This document shows, piece by piece, positions 25,153 through 34,433 of a stretch of DNA of 64,000 bases (position 1 is the first letter of the stretch; each line of letters opens with the position of its first letter). The stretch lies in the NCBI RefSeq assembly GCF_023015865.1, contig NZ_JALKBC010000006.1:124001-188000 (forward strand), read 5' to 3'. The notes under the pieces were generated by a model. It was not told the DNA's origin and did no database searches. It worked only from the letters and a program-made list of their open reading frames with translations. Position numbers and translations under genes: made by a program. This DNA is from Arenibacter sp. F26102. Lineage in GTDB: Bacteria > Bacteroidota > Bacteroidia > Flavobacteriales > Flavobacteriaceae.

Positions 25153-28140
25153 ATGGAAAAAAGAAAGACAATGGCCACGGAAACCACTGGCCAAAAACCT
25201 TATTCGGAGAGCTATCTGGACCAAAAGACTGTGAAGTTTTGGGATGATAAATTTTTCATTGTAGGCATAGGCGCTTCCGCAGGAGGTTTAGAGGCTTTTA
25301 AAGAATTTTTTACCGCTATGCCCAGTACCCCCGATATGGCATTTGTTCTCATACAACATTTAGATCCTAATCACAAAAGCCTGATGGTCCAACTTTTGAA
25401 GAACCACACTCAAATGACGGTGACCGAAGTGGAGGACAACACAAAAGTGGTTCCTGACCATGTGTATATTATACCCCCGAACAAGAACATGGCAATCTTT
25501 AACGGAGTGCTGCATCTTATAGAACCCTCTGAGTCGCGGGGGTTTTGGAAACCGATCGATTTTTTTCTGAGCTCCCTTGCTGAGGATCAACGGGAAAGGT
25601 CTGTTGGGATAATATTGTCAGGTACGGGAACCGAGGGAACCCTTAGTCTAAAGAAAATCAAAGGACATGGCGGGCTGGCCGTTGTTCAGGATCCCAAAAC
25701 GGCCAAATACGATGAGATGCCGCGGAGCGCCATATCGGCAGGGGCGGAAGATTTTGTACTACCCGTCCATGAAATGCCCAATTTCCTTATTACATATCGC
25801 AAAAATCGAAAAATTGTTTCTCAGAATAAACTTCTCCCTACTTCGGGGTCCTCAGAACTTTTGGATAAAATTTTTACACTGCTACGCAATGAAACAGGGT
25901 GTGATTTTTGCGAATACAAAGAGGTTACACTAATGCGTCAGATCGAAAAGCGCATGGCCATTAACCAAATGGACAAATTGGAAGATTATATTAAATACCT
26001 TCAGACCGCCAGGGGTGAGGTGGTTAAATTGTTTCAAGAACTTCTAATAGGGGTTACGTGTTTTTTTAGGGATAAGGAGGCCTTCCGAGTATTGCAAGAA
26101 ATAATAATCCCCAGGATTATTCGGGATAAAAAAGACGGGGACGACATCCGCATCTGGGTTCCTGGCTGCTCTACAGGGGAAGAGGCCTATTCCCTTGCCA
26201 TACTATTTAATGAGGCCATATGCCAACAATCCAAAAAAATAAAAGTCCAGATTTTTGCATCGGACCTAGACGAAAATGCCATTAATTGTGCCCGTAAGGG
26301 GGTTTATCTTGAAACCATCGCCTTGGATATGCCGCCCGAAATCCTGACCCGCTACTTTCAGCCCGAGACCGTCAATTTTCGCATACGGAAGGAAATCCGT
26401 GACCAAGTCATTTTTTCTGGACACAACCTCCTTAAAGACCCTCCCTTCTCCAAACAGGATCTGGTGAGCTGCAGAAACCTGTTGATCTATCTAAAGCCTG
26501 AAGCCCAGAGAAAGGTTGTGGACGTATTTCATTATGCCCTGAAACCCCATGGTATTCTGTTTATTGGAAGTTCCGAATCCCTTGGGAACAATTCCTATCT
26601 TTTTGAGGTACTGGATCAGAAAAACAAACTTTACAGACACAAAAAGGTAGACCAGGATGAAATACCCAATATCGGGCATCTATTCCGGGTGCCAATTCCC
26701 ATAATTAATGCAAAGAACCGAATACGTAAAAAGGACAATGGCCAAAGCCTCGCAAGCATTACAGAGCAACTACTGCTGGCGGACTATGCCCCTGCCTGCA
26801 CAATAATAAACCATAAAGGGGTCTGTGTTTACTTTTCAGGAAACACGGGCAGTTATCTACAACCTTTACAGGGCGAGGCACAATTGAATATATTGAATAT
26901 GGCCACAGGGGGACTAAGAACAGAACTGTGCATCCTAATCAACAAAGTTCGTAAAACCCTTAAAATGAAAGAGCGAAAGGGGATAACTATTGAAATGGAC
27001 GGCAGAACTCGGAAAATAGATCTGCGTATAAGGCCTATGAACCACTTAGAACCAATTGGCGATTACTTGATGGTAACGTTCCATGACAGGGAAGAATACC
27101 AGGAAAAAATCACAGGAACAAAGGTGGTAAAATCGGAGGAAGTTTTTGAATTGCACGCCTTGGAACAGGAATTGGCCGAAACCAAGGAATATTTACGTTC
27201 CACGATCGAACAACTCGAGGTTTCCAACGTGGAACTTAAATACTCCAACGAGGAACTCCAATCCAGCAATGAGGAATTGCAATGTACCAATGAGGAGATG
27301 GAAACCTCCAAAGAGGAATTACAGAGCATAAACGAGGAGTTGATTACCGTAAACACAGAGCTGCAAGCCAAAATGGACGAGCTTGCCAATACCAACGACG
27401 ATTTGGATAACCTCCTTGCCAGTACGGAAATAGGGACTCTATTTCTAGATTCAGAATTGATTATAAAGCGTTTTACGCCTTCCATGTCCCAAATCTTCAA
27501 CCTTATTCCAAGTGATGTCAACAGGTCGGTGAGGGATTTGTCCTCGAACCTTATAAATAATAGGTTACTGGACGAGCTAGAAAAAGTCCTAACTACTCTT
27601 GTGCCATTGAAAACTACCGTCAAGAGCAAAGATGGTACGTGGTATCAAATGCGGGCTATTCCTTACCAGAATTCAGAGAATGTCATAAAAGGGTTGACGG
27701 TGACGTTTGTAGATACCACCCAAGAGACTTTGGTTACTGAAGAGTTAAAGGATATCAAGGAGCGATACGAACAGTTATTGTCTATCACAAAAACAATGGT
27801 CTATACCCAAGATAATAATCTGGTATACACCAGTCTCTCGGACAAACATCCCGATTTTGAGTTCAGGAACATAGTAGGTAAAACAGACCAGGAGCTCTTT
27901 TCTGGCCACGAAGCCAAAGTATTGAATACCATAAAGAAAAAAGTGCTCCGAACAGGGGAACCGGCCAAGGAATCGGTTCAATTAAAATTGGGAGGTCGAA
28001 CACGATTTTACGACCTTGTGGTCCGGCCGGTGTTGGAGAATAATAAAATCATCGGAATTGACTGTACTTCAATGGATATAACTGAATTTGCCATGGCGGA
28101 GAGAGATCTAAAGGTTCTTAAAAAGGATGAAAATGGATAG
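25153..28140 (+). CDS. CheB-CheR hybrid with coiled coil and PAS domains
   Basis: A 995-aa cytoplasmic fusion. Residues 34-220 form a CheB methylesterase domain with Ser42 (GIGASAGGLEA) and His69 (LIQHLDPNH). The position of the catalytic Asp is Glu161 (SGTGTEGTLSL), where relatives have SGTGSDGT. Residues 240-500 form a CheR methyltransferase (GVTCFFRDKEAF, SAM site WVPGCSTGEEAYSLA, FASDLDENAINCARKGVY, LVSCRNLLIYL). A heptad-rich coiled coil follows (about 670-750, repeated SNEELQSSNEEL), then two PAS-like domains. It carries no REC domain. It overlaps the downstream kinase gene by 14 nt. Without MCPs nearby, a non-chemotactic signalling role is likely. Confidence 0.93.
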   Translation: MEKRKTMATETTGQKPYSESYLDQKTVKFWDDKFFIVGIGASAGGLEAFKEFFTAMPSTPDMAFVLIQHLDPNHKSLMVQLLKNHTQMTVTEVEDNTKVVPDHVYIIPPNKNMAIFNGVLHLIEPSESRGFWKPIDFFLSSLAEDQRERSVGIILSGTGTEGTLSLKKIKGHGGLAVVQDPKTAKYDEMPRSAISAGAEDFVLPVHEMPNFLITYRKNRKIVSQNKLLPTSGSSELLDKIFTLLRNETGCDFCEYKEVTLMRQIEKRMAINQMDKLEDYIKYLQTARGEVVKLFQELLIGVTCFFRDKEAFRVLQEIIIPRIIRDKKDGDDIRIWVPGCSTGEEAYSLAILFNEAICQQSKKIKVQIFASDLDENAINCARKGVYLETIALDMPPEILTRYFQPETVNFRIRKEIRDQVIFSGHNLLKDPPFSKQDLVSCRNLLIYLKPEAQRKVVDVFHYALKPHGILFIGSSESLGNNSYLFEVLDQKNKLYRHKKVDQDEIPNIGHLFRVPIPIINAKNRIRKKDNGQSLASITEQLLLADYAPACTIINHKGVCVYFSGNTGSYLQPLQGEAQLNILNMATGGLRTELCILINKVRKTLKMKERKGITIEMDGRTRKIDLRIRPMNHLEPIGDYLMVTFHDREEYQEKITGTKVVKSEEVFELHALEQELAETKEYLRSTIEQLEVSNVELKYSNEELQSSNEELQCTNEEMETSKEELQSINEELITVNTELQAKMDELANTNDDLDNLLASTEIGTLFLDSELIIKRFTPSMSQIFNLIPSDVNRSVRDLSSNLINNRLLDELEKVLTTLVPLKTTVKSKDGTWYQMRAIPYQNSENVIKGLTVTFVDTTQETLVTEELKDIKERYEQLLSITKTMVYTQDNNLVYTSLSDKHPDFEFRNIVGKTDQELFSGHEAKVLNTIKKKVLRTGEPAKESVQLKLGGRTRFYDLVVRPVLENNKIIGIDCTSMDITEFAMAERDLKVLKKDENG

Positions 28141-29836
28141 TTCTAAGCGCATAGGGAACGAACTTCGAACCAAAGCCGAGGCCCGGGCCAAAAGGACTCG
28201 CCTTTTCAATAAGGATTTTTCAATGGAGAAGGCAAGAACTTTGCTGTACGAACTGGAGGTACACCAGATAGAATTGGAGATGCAGAATACTGAGTTGCGC
28301 GAAACCCAAGCCCATTTGGAGAAAGTAAAGGACGAATATACCGATCTTTTCGACTTTGCCCCAGTAGGTTACTTGATCTTGGACGAAAAGGGAACTATCC
28401 TCAACATCAATCTTACGGGTTGCAATCTCCTGGGACAAAATCGAGCCCGTATAAAAGGAAAACCTTTTTCTGCTTATTTATCAAGGGAGGAATCCAATGC
28501 GTTTTATCTGAGGTTAAAAGAAGCATTTAAAACCGGCACCCTGCCGGCGTTCGACCTCCAATTGAACCATAAGACCAGTGTCACAGCGCTTAGCGTACTT
28601 GTGCAAGGTGTGGTGACCACAAATGAACATAGTGAATGCTCACAGTGCCGAGTATCCCTACAGGATGTTACAGATCTACGAAAAGCTGAGAAACTGCTAG
28701 AGGAAAAGGCACGTATCCAGCGATATTTAGATATGGCCCCCATTGTTTTTCTTTTATTGGATCCTGGGCACAATGTAAAAATGATCAATCAGAAAGGCTG
28801 CGATCTCTTGGGCTATAATCGGCTGCACGTACAAGGAAAGAACTGGTTCCAAAACTTTAGCCCCCCATTGGACGAAAAAGGGATTACTACAAATGCCGAT
28901 TTACACTACAAAAAATTGCTTTTAGAACCTTATTGTGAATATTACATTGTCCGTAAGAACGGGGAACGGCGATTGATCGCATGGAGCAATTCCAGCTTGC
29001 TGGACAAGAAAGGCAACATCATAGGAACCATAATTGCAGGAGATGACATCACTAGTCGCAAAAAAGTGGATGATGGCAAACAAGCGTATCTGATGGAACT
29101 GGAAAAAACGGTCAAACTTCGCACCAAAGCCTGGAAAACACTAAAGGCAGAGAAAAAGACCTACCAGATGAACAGCCGTTTTGTTTTACGGGCCTCTCGG
29201 GAACTCCACAGAGAGCTTACCTCTCTGACGGCCTCCGTAAACTTGGTAGAGAAATATTATGGTCCAGGTCAGCACACAAAACAATTACCGTATATTTTCA
29301 AGGTACGATCAGGCGTTATTAGGCTTGGTTTGATGTTCGACAACTTTCTTTTAATGGATAGGCTGGAACGTGGAAAGGTAAAGGTCCATATGACGGTTTT
29401 TGATCTTGAAAAGTTCGTAAATGGTATCAATAAGAAATTGGAGGGCCTCCTACAAAATGACCTGGAAATAAACTATCGGCATCATGGCAATGTCAAGGTA
29501 TTAAGTGACAAGAAGATCCTGGAGAAAGTATTTACAAATCTCATTGACAATGCCATTAAATTTTCCGATTTGGATATTAACGTGAAAACTATGGCCAATA
29601 ATGGTCTTTTGATTGCTAGCTTTAAGGATAGGGGGATCGGAATACCAAAAGAGGAACAACAATATGTCTTCAACAAATACTACAAGGCCAAGAATACTGA
29701 CAAAACTAAGGGAACTGGTTTAGGTCTTGCTGTTGCCAAGCAATGTGTGGAATTGTTGAATGGTACCTTAGAATTTGCTAGCAATCTTAAAACTGGAAGT
29801 ACTTTTACGGTGGTGCTGCCGCAGGTCCGACCTTGA
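28127..29836 (+). CDS. PAS-domain histidine kinase lacking the usual phosphoacceptor His
   Basis: A 569-aa soluble sensor. An N-terminal helix (LLYELEVHQIELEMQNTEL) leads into PAS domains at about 80-185 (FDFAPVGYLILDEKGTI) and 205-310 (YLDMAPIVFLLLDPGHNV). After a coiled coil comes a DHp-like helix pair where the H-box reads RASRELHRELTSL: Arg358 stands where the phosphorylated His is expected, and His361 is three residues later. The ATP-binding domain is intact (N box EKVFTNLIDNAIKFSD, G1 DRGIGIP, G2 KGTGLGLAVAK). The ATG overlaps the CheB-CheR gene by 14 nt; an ATG six bases later is an alternative. The overlap implies translational coupling and a shared pathway. Confidence 0.88.
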   Translation: MKMDSSKRIGNELRTKAEARAKRTRLFNKDFSMEKARTLLYELEVHQIELEMQNTELRETQAHLEKVKDEYTDLFDFAPVGYLILDEKGTILNINLTGCNLLGQNRARIKGKPFSAYLSREESNAFYLRLKEAFKTGTLPAFDLQLNHKTSVTALSVLVQGVVTTNEHSECSQCRVSLQDVTDLRKAEKLLEEKARIQRYLDMAPIVFLLLDPGHNVKMINQKGCDLLGYNRLHVQGKNWFQNFSPPLDEKGITTNADLHYKKLLLEPYCEYYIVRKNGERRLIAWSNSSLLDKKGNIIGTIIAGDDITSRKKVDDGKQAYLMELEKTVKLRTKAWKTLKAEKKTYQMNSRFVLRASRELHRELTSLTASVNLVEKYYGPGQHTKQLPYIFKVRSGVIRLGLMFDNFLLMDRLERGKVKVHMTVFDLEKFVNGINKKLEGLLQNDLEINYRHHGNVKVLSDKKILEKVFTNLIDNAIKFSDLDINVKTMANNGLLIASFKDRGIGIPKEEQQYVFNKYYKAKNTDKTKGTGLGLAVAKQCVELLNGTLEFASNLKTGSTFTVVLPQVRP

Positions 29837-30284
29837 GCTCTAGAGACCTGCCCATAAAGAGAGATTCAAAAAAAAGCCGTCAATAATCCACCTTTCAGCT
29901 CACCCCATTTTCCTTTCCTGACCATAAGGTCTTTGGTAGAATCCATCACTCACTGGCCTGAAATGGCACAGAATTACATCCCTACAAGCTATTTATGAAT
30001 CCAATATCTTAAGGCCATTAAGAATACTATTTCTTTATGCCTTGGATAAGGTATTGACCATCGCTCTTTTTCCGCCGAAAAATTAACGATAAGAGAATGA
30101 AATAAATATATTCAGGAAGGTCAAATAACCGGTCATATTTAAATAATTACCATTTATACTGATTTTCCCACCATACATACAGAACAAGAGCTTGATTTGG
30201 GATTTCCGCTAAATTTAGCGTAATTTCTGACGACCTACTTTAGATTATTGCCAACTTGATTATAAACCCAAAATTTACCGCACC
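29837..30284. other. Noncoding interval with a CGCTAAATTTAGCG palindrome
   Basis: About 450 bp without a credible gene. A perfect 14-bp palindrome CGCTAAATTTAGCG lies at 30207-30220, 64 nt before the next ATG. It could be an operator for that gene. No T-run follows it, so it is not a terminator. Confidence 0.35.
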
Positions 30285-30737
30285 ATGGAAGTCACAGTTA
30301 ATCGGCGTAGGCATAATATTAAAAGGGCGAACCGGAACATTATTGGGAGACAGGACTCATATGGTTCTCGAAGGCCTGGCAACATAAAAACAACACCAAA
30401 ACGGACAACGCCAATTAATGACCCTTCTATTGGAATTAAATTAATAGTGCGCCTGGAGCGGAACAACCAAACACTTTTAATATTAAGAAATGAGCTGGAC
30501 TCATATGTCTATGAGCCCAGAACTCCTGAATTGTTTGAACGCATAGAATATTTGAAAGATCAAATAGAAATTACAAGAATAAAAAATTCGAAAATAATAG
30601 GTTTCTTGATGCATCATAAACATGTCGTTTGGGATTATTTGGATTACATAAAGTACGCCATCAGCAAATTTTATGACCTAAAAGGTAGAATAGAGGCATA
30701 TATGTACGACGCATGCAATGACCGACAAGAGTATTAG
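30285..30737 (+). CDS. Hypothetical protein, 150 aa
   Basis: An ATG-started 150-aa frame with a very basic N-terminal 45 residues (TVNRRRHNIKRANRN, many Arg/Asn) followed by an amphipathic helical region (LIVRLERNNQTLLILRNELD and FERIEYLKDQIEITRIKNSK) and an aromatic-rich tail. No signal peptide or membrane segment. The basic head suggests nucleic-acid contact, but no domain is recognised. It stands alone between the kinase gene and tRNA-Leu, behind a palindrome that might be an operator. Confidence 0.5.
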   Translation: MEVTVNRRRHNIKRANRNIIGRQDSYGSRRPGNIKTTPKRTTPINDPSIGIKLIVRLERNNQTLLILRNELDSYVYEPRTPELFERIEYLKDQIEITRIKNSKIIGFLMHHKHVVWDYLDYIKYAISKFYDLKGRIEAYMYDACNDRQEY

Positions 30738-30982
30738 AGCTGAAATAAGTTGAATGTCAACTCAAAAATAGGATTGACTCTGACATTTCACTTTGTCAAA
30801 AATATTTAAAGGACCACCCTTTTAAACACCCCCTTGGATACAGCTTGTACTGAGCGTAATCGAAATGCTCAGGACAAACTCCGAGACTTCCAGCCCTTGG
30901 CGGGACAGGCTTCTCGCCTCTCCGATTACAAAACTATCGACTACAAAAAAAGCCCCTCATTTCTGAAGAGCTTTCTACTAAG

Positions 30983-31064
30983 TACAGGCGGAGAGACTCG
31001 AACTCTCACACCTTGCGGCACTAGATCCTAAGTCTAGCGTGTCTACCAATTCCACCACGCCTGC
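30983..31064 (-). tRNA. tRNA-Leu (anticodon TAG)
   Basis: An 82-nt minus-strand cloverleaf. The acceptor stem GCAGGCG pairs with CGCCTGT (a G-U closing pair), with discriminator A. The D-arm is TGGTGGAATTGGTAGACAC. The anticodon stem-loop CTAGACTTAGGATCTAG reads TAG (Leu, CUA/CUG). The variable arm is a long class II arm, and the T-arm GAGTTCGAGTCTC is canonical. CCA is not encoded. Confidence 0.95.
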
Positions 31065-31253
31065 ATTTCAATATTTACATGAGGCACTAGATTCAACCCT
31101 AGTTGGCTGCCTCCCGATAGCTATCTGGACCAGCATGCCTACATTTAACCCGATTATTATCGGGATGCAAATATAAAGTAATTTTTCAATTTTAAAATAC
31201 TTAGCCAATAAAAAGTTCTTTTTTGTAAATTTAGCCTTCAATTAAACCAAAAC

Positions 31254-32642
31254 ATGCAAGACATTTCGGAGTACCTAGTCAAAAACAAAGAACGTTTTAT
31301 CAATGAGTTGATACACCTCCTAAAGATACCCTCAGTGAGCGCCGACCCAGCGTATTCCCAGGATGTCATCAATGCTTCCGAAGCCGTTAAGGCCTCATTG
31401 TTGGAGGCCGGTTGCGATAACGCTGAAATATGTGAAACCAATGGATACCCTATCGTCTACGGTGAAAAAATAATAAATCCGGAATTGCCCACCGTTCTGG
31501 TTTACGGGCATTATGACGTTCAACCCGCAGATCCAATAGACCTTTGGAACTCGCCTCCTTTTGAGCCCGTAATAAAATCCACCGATATCCACCCCGAAGG
31601 GGCCATCTTTGCTAGGGGTGCCTGCGATGACAAGGGACAAATGTATATGCATGTAAAGGCTCTGGAGTTCATGGTGAAAACCAACCAATTGCCCTGCAAC
31701 GTGAAATTTATGATCGAAGGGGAAGAAGAAGTAGGAAGCGAGAATTTGGGCACTTTCGTAGCCGAGAACAAAGAAAAATTGGCCAATGACATTATCCTAA
31801 TTTCAGATACCGGTATGATTGCCAACAATGTGCCTTCCATAACCACAGGTTTGCGTGGACTTAGCTATGTGGAAGTAGAGGTTACAGGCCCTAACAGGGA
31901 CCTGCATTCAGGCTTATACGGTGGTGCCGTGGCCAATCCTATCAACGTATTGACCAAAATGATTGCCTCACTTCACGATGAAAACAACCATATCACCATC
32001 CCGGGTTTCTATGATAAAGTGGAAGAACTTTCCAAGGAAGAACGTGCTGAAATGGCCAAGGCACCTTTTAGCTTGGAGAACTACAAAAAAGCCTTGGATA
32101 TAAAGGCCGTTTATGGAGAAAAAGGTTATACCACCAACGAACGCAACTCCATTAGACCCACCTTGGACGTTAACGGAATTTGGGGCGGATATATAGGTGC
32201 GGGAGCAAAAACCGTAATTGCCAGTAAGGCCTATGCAAAAATCTCCATGCGCTTGGTACCCCATCAGGATTGGAAAGAAATAACGGAGTTGTTCAAGACC
32301 CATTTCGAAAGTCTGGCACCGGAGGGAGTTACGGTTAAGGTTACCCCGCACCATGGTGGCCAAGGTTATGTAACGCCAATAGACAACAATGCTTATAAAG
32401 CGGCTTCAAAAGCTTATGAAACTACCTTTGGAAAGACCCCAATACCTCAGCGTAGTGGAGGCAGCATCCCCATTGTTTCCCTTTTCGAAAAGGAATTGAA
32501 TAGCAAGACCATCCTTATGGGATTCGGTCTGGACAGTGATGCCATTCATTCTCCCAACGAGCATTTTGGCGTTTGGAACTACCTAAAAGGTATAGAGACC
32601 ATTCCGTATTTCTATCAATACTTTACGGAATTATCCAAATAA
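31254..32642 (+). CDS. M20 family dipeptidase
   Basis: Zinc-dependent exo/dipeptidase (462 aa, PepV/CNDP-like). Metal-site motifs are present: VLVYGHYDVQPAD (first His/Asp), GACDDKGQMYMHV (bridging Asp), EGEEEVGSENL (catalytic Glu pair), SDTGM (Asp) and the late His in GLDSDAIHSPNEHFG. The dimerisation/lid domain carries VTGPNRDLHSGLYGGAVANP. No signal peptide, so it probably degrades imported or turnover peptides in the cytoplasm. The ATG is well supported. The stop is followed at once by the repeat-rich region. Confidence 0.95.
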   Translation: MQDISEYLVKNKERFINELIHLLKIPSVSADPAYSQDVINASEAVKASLLEAGCDNAEICETNGYPIVYGEKIINPELPTVLVYGHYDVQPADPIDLWNSPPFEPVIKSTDIHPEGAIFARGACDDKGQMYMHVKALEFMVKTNQLPCNVKFMIEGEEEVGSENLGTFVAENKEKLANDIILISDTGMIANNVPSITTGLRGLSYVEVEVTGPNRDLHSGLYGGAVANPINVLTKMIASLHDENNHITIPGFYDKVEELSKEERAEMAKAPFSLENYKKALDIKAVYGEKGYTTNERNSIRPTLDVNGIWGGYIGAGAKTVIASKAYAKISMRLVPHQDWKEITELFKTHFESLAPEGVTVKVTPHHGGQGYVTPIDNNAYKAASKAYETTFGKTPIPQRSGGSIPIVSLFEKELNSKTILMGFGLDSDAIHSPNEHFGVWNYLKGIETIPYFYQYFTELSK

Positions 32643-32659
32643 GGTAGAATTTTATTTAT

Positions 32660-32835
32660 GGGCGTTCCCCTTGCGGGTCGCTCTTTCCGCTGTATCTTTT
32701 TTGGCAGCTGTCATGTCCTGCAAGGTTTTCAAAACCTTGTAGGACTAAAACCATCGTCCAACTAAGATACCTACAAGGTTTGACAAACCTTGTAGGAGTA
32801 AGGCCAAAAAAGGATGCCGCTGCAATAGCTAACGC
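32660..32835. repeat. Imperfect palindromic (MITE-like) element with GCGTT/AACGC ends
   Basis: The left end (GGCGTTCC, then CTCTTTCCGCTGTATCTTTT) is an imperfect inverted copy of the right end (AAAAAAGGATGCCGCTGCAA, then TAGCTAACGC). Two CCTGCAAGG/CCTACAAGG palindromes fill the interior. A second, partial copy of the right arm occurs at 34203-34246. No coding frame is inside. Elements with this arm pattern are common between genes in Bacteroidota (from memory; a genome search would be needed). Confidence 0.6.
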
Positions 32836-32960
32836 AAAATCAATTAACGTTGATGCCGGGGTTTTACAATATAATGCTCCCCACCCTGGACAGGGAGGGA
32901 TGGATTCTTTACCGACAAAGAGTCGGGAAAGAAGACGGGGCGGGTAGAAAGACCGTAAAA

Positions 32961-33220
32961 ATAGAGATTGCACCAATAGCCACATCATAATTGCCCAAGG
33001 ATGCAAGCTATCCCTTCCGTCATCCCGACAAAAAGGTCGGGATGCCACCTTCCCTTGCACACCATTGGCTAGTCCTGCAAGGTTTTGGAAACCTTGTAGG
33101 ACTCAAGCACCTAGCTTACCAAAACTCCCAGATAAATTAAAACGCTCTTACTCCATACCTACAAGGTTAAAAATAAACCTTGCAGGATTAGGGACAGGCC
33201 GACAAAAAGTTAAAAAAAGT
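32961..33220. repeat. Long direct repeat, copy 1 (partner at 33652-33911)
   Basis: This 260-bp segment recurs almost unchanged exactly 691 bp further on. I see only about two base differences (near 33053 and 33089). It spans the end of one array unit and the beginning of the next. Confidence 0.75.
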
Positions 33221-33651
33221 GGCTCCCCACCCTGGACAGGGAGGGGTGGATTCTTTACCGATACCGGGTCGGGAAAGAAGACGGGGCGGGTAGAAAGACC
33301 GTAAACCAGAGATCGCACCAATAGCCACATCACATTAACACAAGGATGTGCTCTACCCCTTCCTTCATCCCGACAAAAAAAAGTCGGGATGCCACCTTCA
33401 CATACGCCTCATTAGGTTGTCCTGCAAGGTTTTCAAAACCTTGTAGGACTCAAGCACCTAGCTTAACAAGACTTCCAGACAAATAAAAACGCTCTTACAC
33501 CATACCTACAAGGTTAAAAAAACCTTGCATGATTAGAAACAGGCCGACAAAAAGTTAAAAAAATTGGCTCCCCACCCTGGACAGGGCGGGGTGGATTCTT
33601 TACCGACAAAGAGTCGGGCAAGAAGACGGGGCGGGTGGAAAGCCCTTAGCA

Positions 33652-33911
33652 ATAGAGATTGCACCAATAGCCACATCATAATTGCCCAAGGATGCAAGCT
33701 ATCCCTTCCGTCATCCCGACAAAAAGGTCGGGATGCCACCTTCCCCTGCACACCATTGGCTAGTCCTGCAAGGTTTTGAAAACCTTGTAGGACTCAAGCA
33801 CCTAGCTTACCAAAACTCCCAGATAAATTAAAACGCTCTTACTCCATACCTACAAGGTTAAAAATAAACCTTGCAGGATTAGGGACAGGCCGACAAAAAG
33901 TTAAAAAAAGC
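33652..33911. repeat. Long direct repeat, copy 2 (partner at 32961-33220)
   Basis: Near-identical to the segment 691 bp upstream. Alternate array units resemble each other more than neighbours do, so a two-unit block was duplicated or homogenised recently. Confidence 0.75.
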
Positions 33912-34395
33912 TGCTCCCTACCCTGGACAGGGAGAGGTGGATTCTTTTCCGACTTCGAGTCGGGAAAGCAGAAGGGGCTGGTAGAAAGACCGTAAAAATA
34001 GAGATTGCACCAATAGCCACATCGCAACAGCCTATGGATGCAAACTACCCCTTCTGCCATCCCCTGCACACCATTGGTGTAGTCCTACAAGGTTAAAAAA
34101 AAACCTTGCAGGATTGGAAGCTGGCCTAACAGGAAAAGCCAGGTTAACCATCATGCACTTGCACTAAAACTACAAGGCTAAAGCGAACCTTGCAGGATTC
34201 AAGCCAAAAAAGGATGCCGCTGCAATAGCTAACGCAAAATCAATATACAATAAACAAGGTAAGTCTATTGTTTCCCAACCTGTTAATTTCCGGTCAATAA
34301 ACAATCTTATGGATCAATCCCTAAACCCGTTGTCATAGTCAAGCTTTTTACTTAACCCGAAATCAATATTCATCCCTCCCAGCAAGAAAAACTAC

Positions 34396-34409
34396 TCTAC
34401 ATTTGTAGA
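34396..34409. promoter_or_regulatory. BlaI/MecI-type operator 1 (TCTACATTTGTAGA)
   Basis: The inverted repeat TCTACA-TT-TGTAGA matches the TACA-N2-TGTA core recognised by BlaI/MecI repressors. It contains the TTG at 34403-34405 that serves as the upstream promoter box. Confidence 0.75.
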
Positions 34410-34433
34410 ATTAAAATATTTGCTCTATGTTTG
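34403..34433 (+). promoter_or_regulatory. blaI promoter TTG-N20-TATGTTTG embedded in the operators
   Basis: TTG (34403-34405) and TATGTTTG (34426-34433) are separated by 20 nt, an excellent Bacteroidota promoter. Each box lies inside one BlaI-type dyad, so repressor binding would block both. The predicted transcript would start roughly at 34440, only about 17 nt before the chosen blaI ATG. Confidence 0.7.

Larger units (their letters stand above)
32715..34260. repeat. Array of about 345-bp composite repeat units (five copies, last ones decayed)
   Basis: Units begin with a CCTGCAAGG-N-CCTTGTAGG palindrome at 32715, 33072, 33420, 33763 and 34082. In a full unit the order is: first palindrome; a TCAAGCACCTAGCTTA spacer; a second palindrome starting CCTACAAGG (32770, 33158, 33504, 33849, 34169); a block with CCCACCCTGGACAGGG and GTCGGG-AAGAAGACGGGGCGGG (32876, 33221, 33566, 33913); a GATTGCACCAATAGCCACAT block; and a 9-bp hairpin CATCCCGAC/GTCGGGATG. 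All frames through it are repeat-derived, so I call no genes here. Confidence 0.8.

Noticed and set aside
24814-25247. Three overlapping frames before the CheB-CheR gene
   Set aside because: TTG/GTG or late starts, no recognisable motif, mutual overlap, and the last two run into the real gene.
32656-34069. Several 60-130-codon frames on both strands
   Set aside because: Near-identical products arise from each repeat unit because the units are copies; the frames cross palindromes and have no domain.
32715-34260. CRISPR array
   Set aside because: Repeats are too long, palindromic and irregularly spaced, the intervening DNA is itself repeated, and no cas gene is present.
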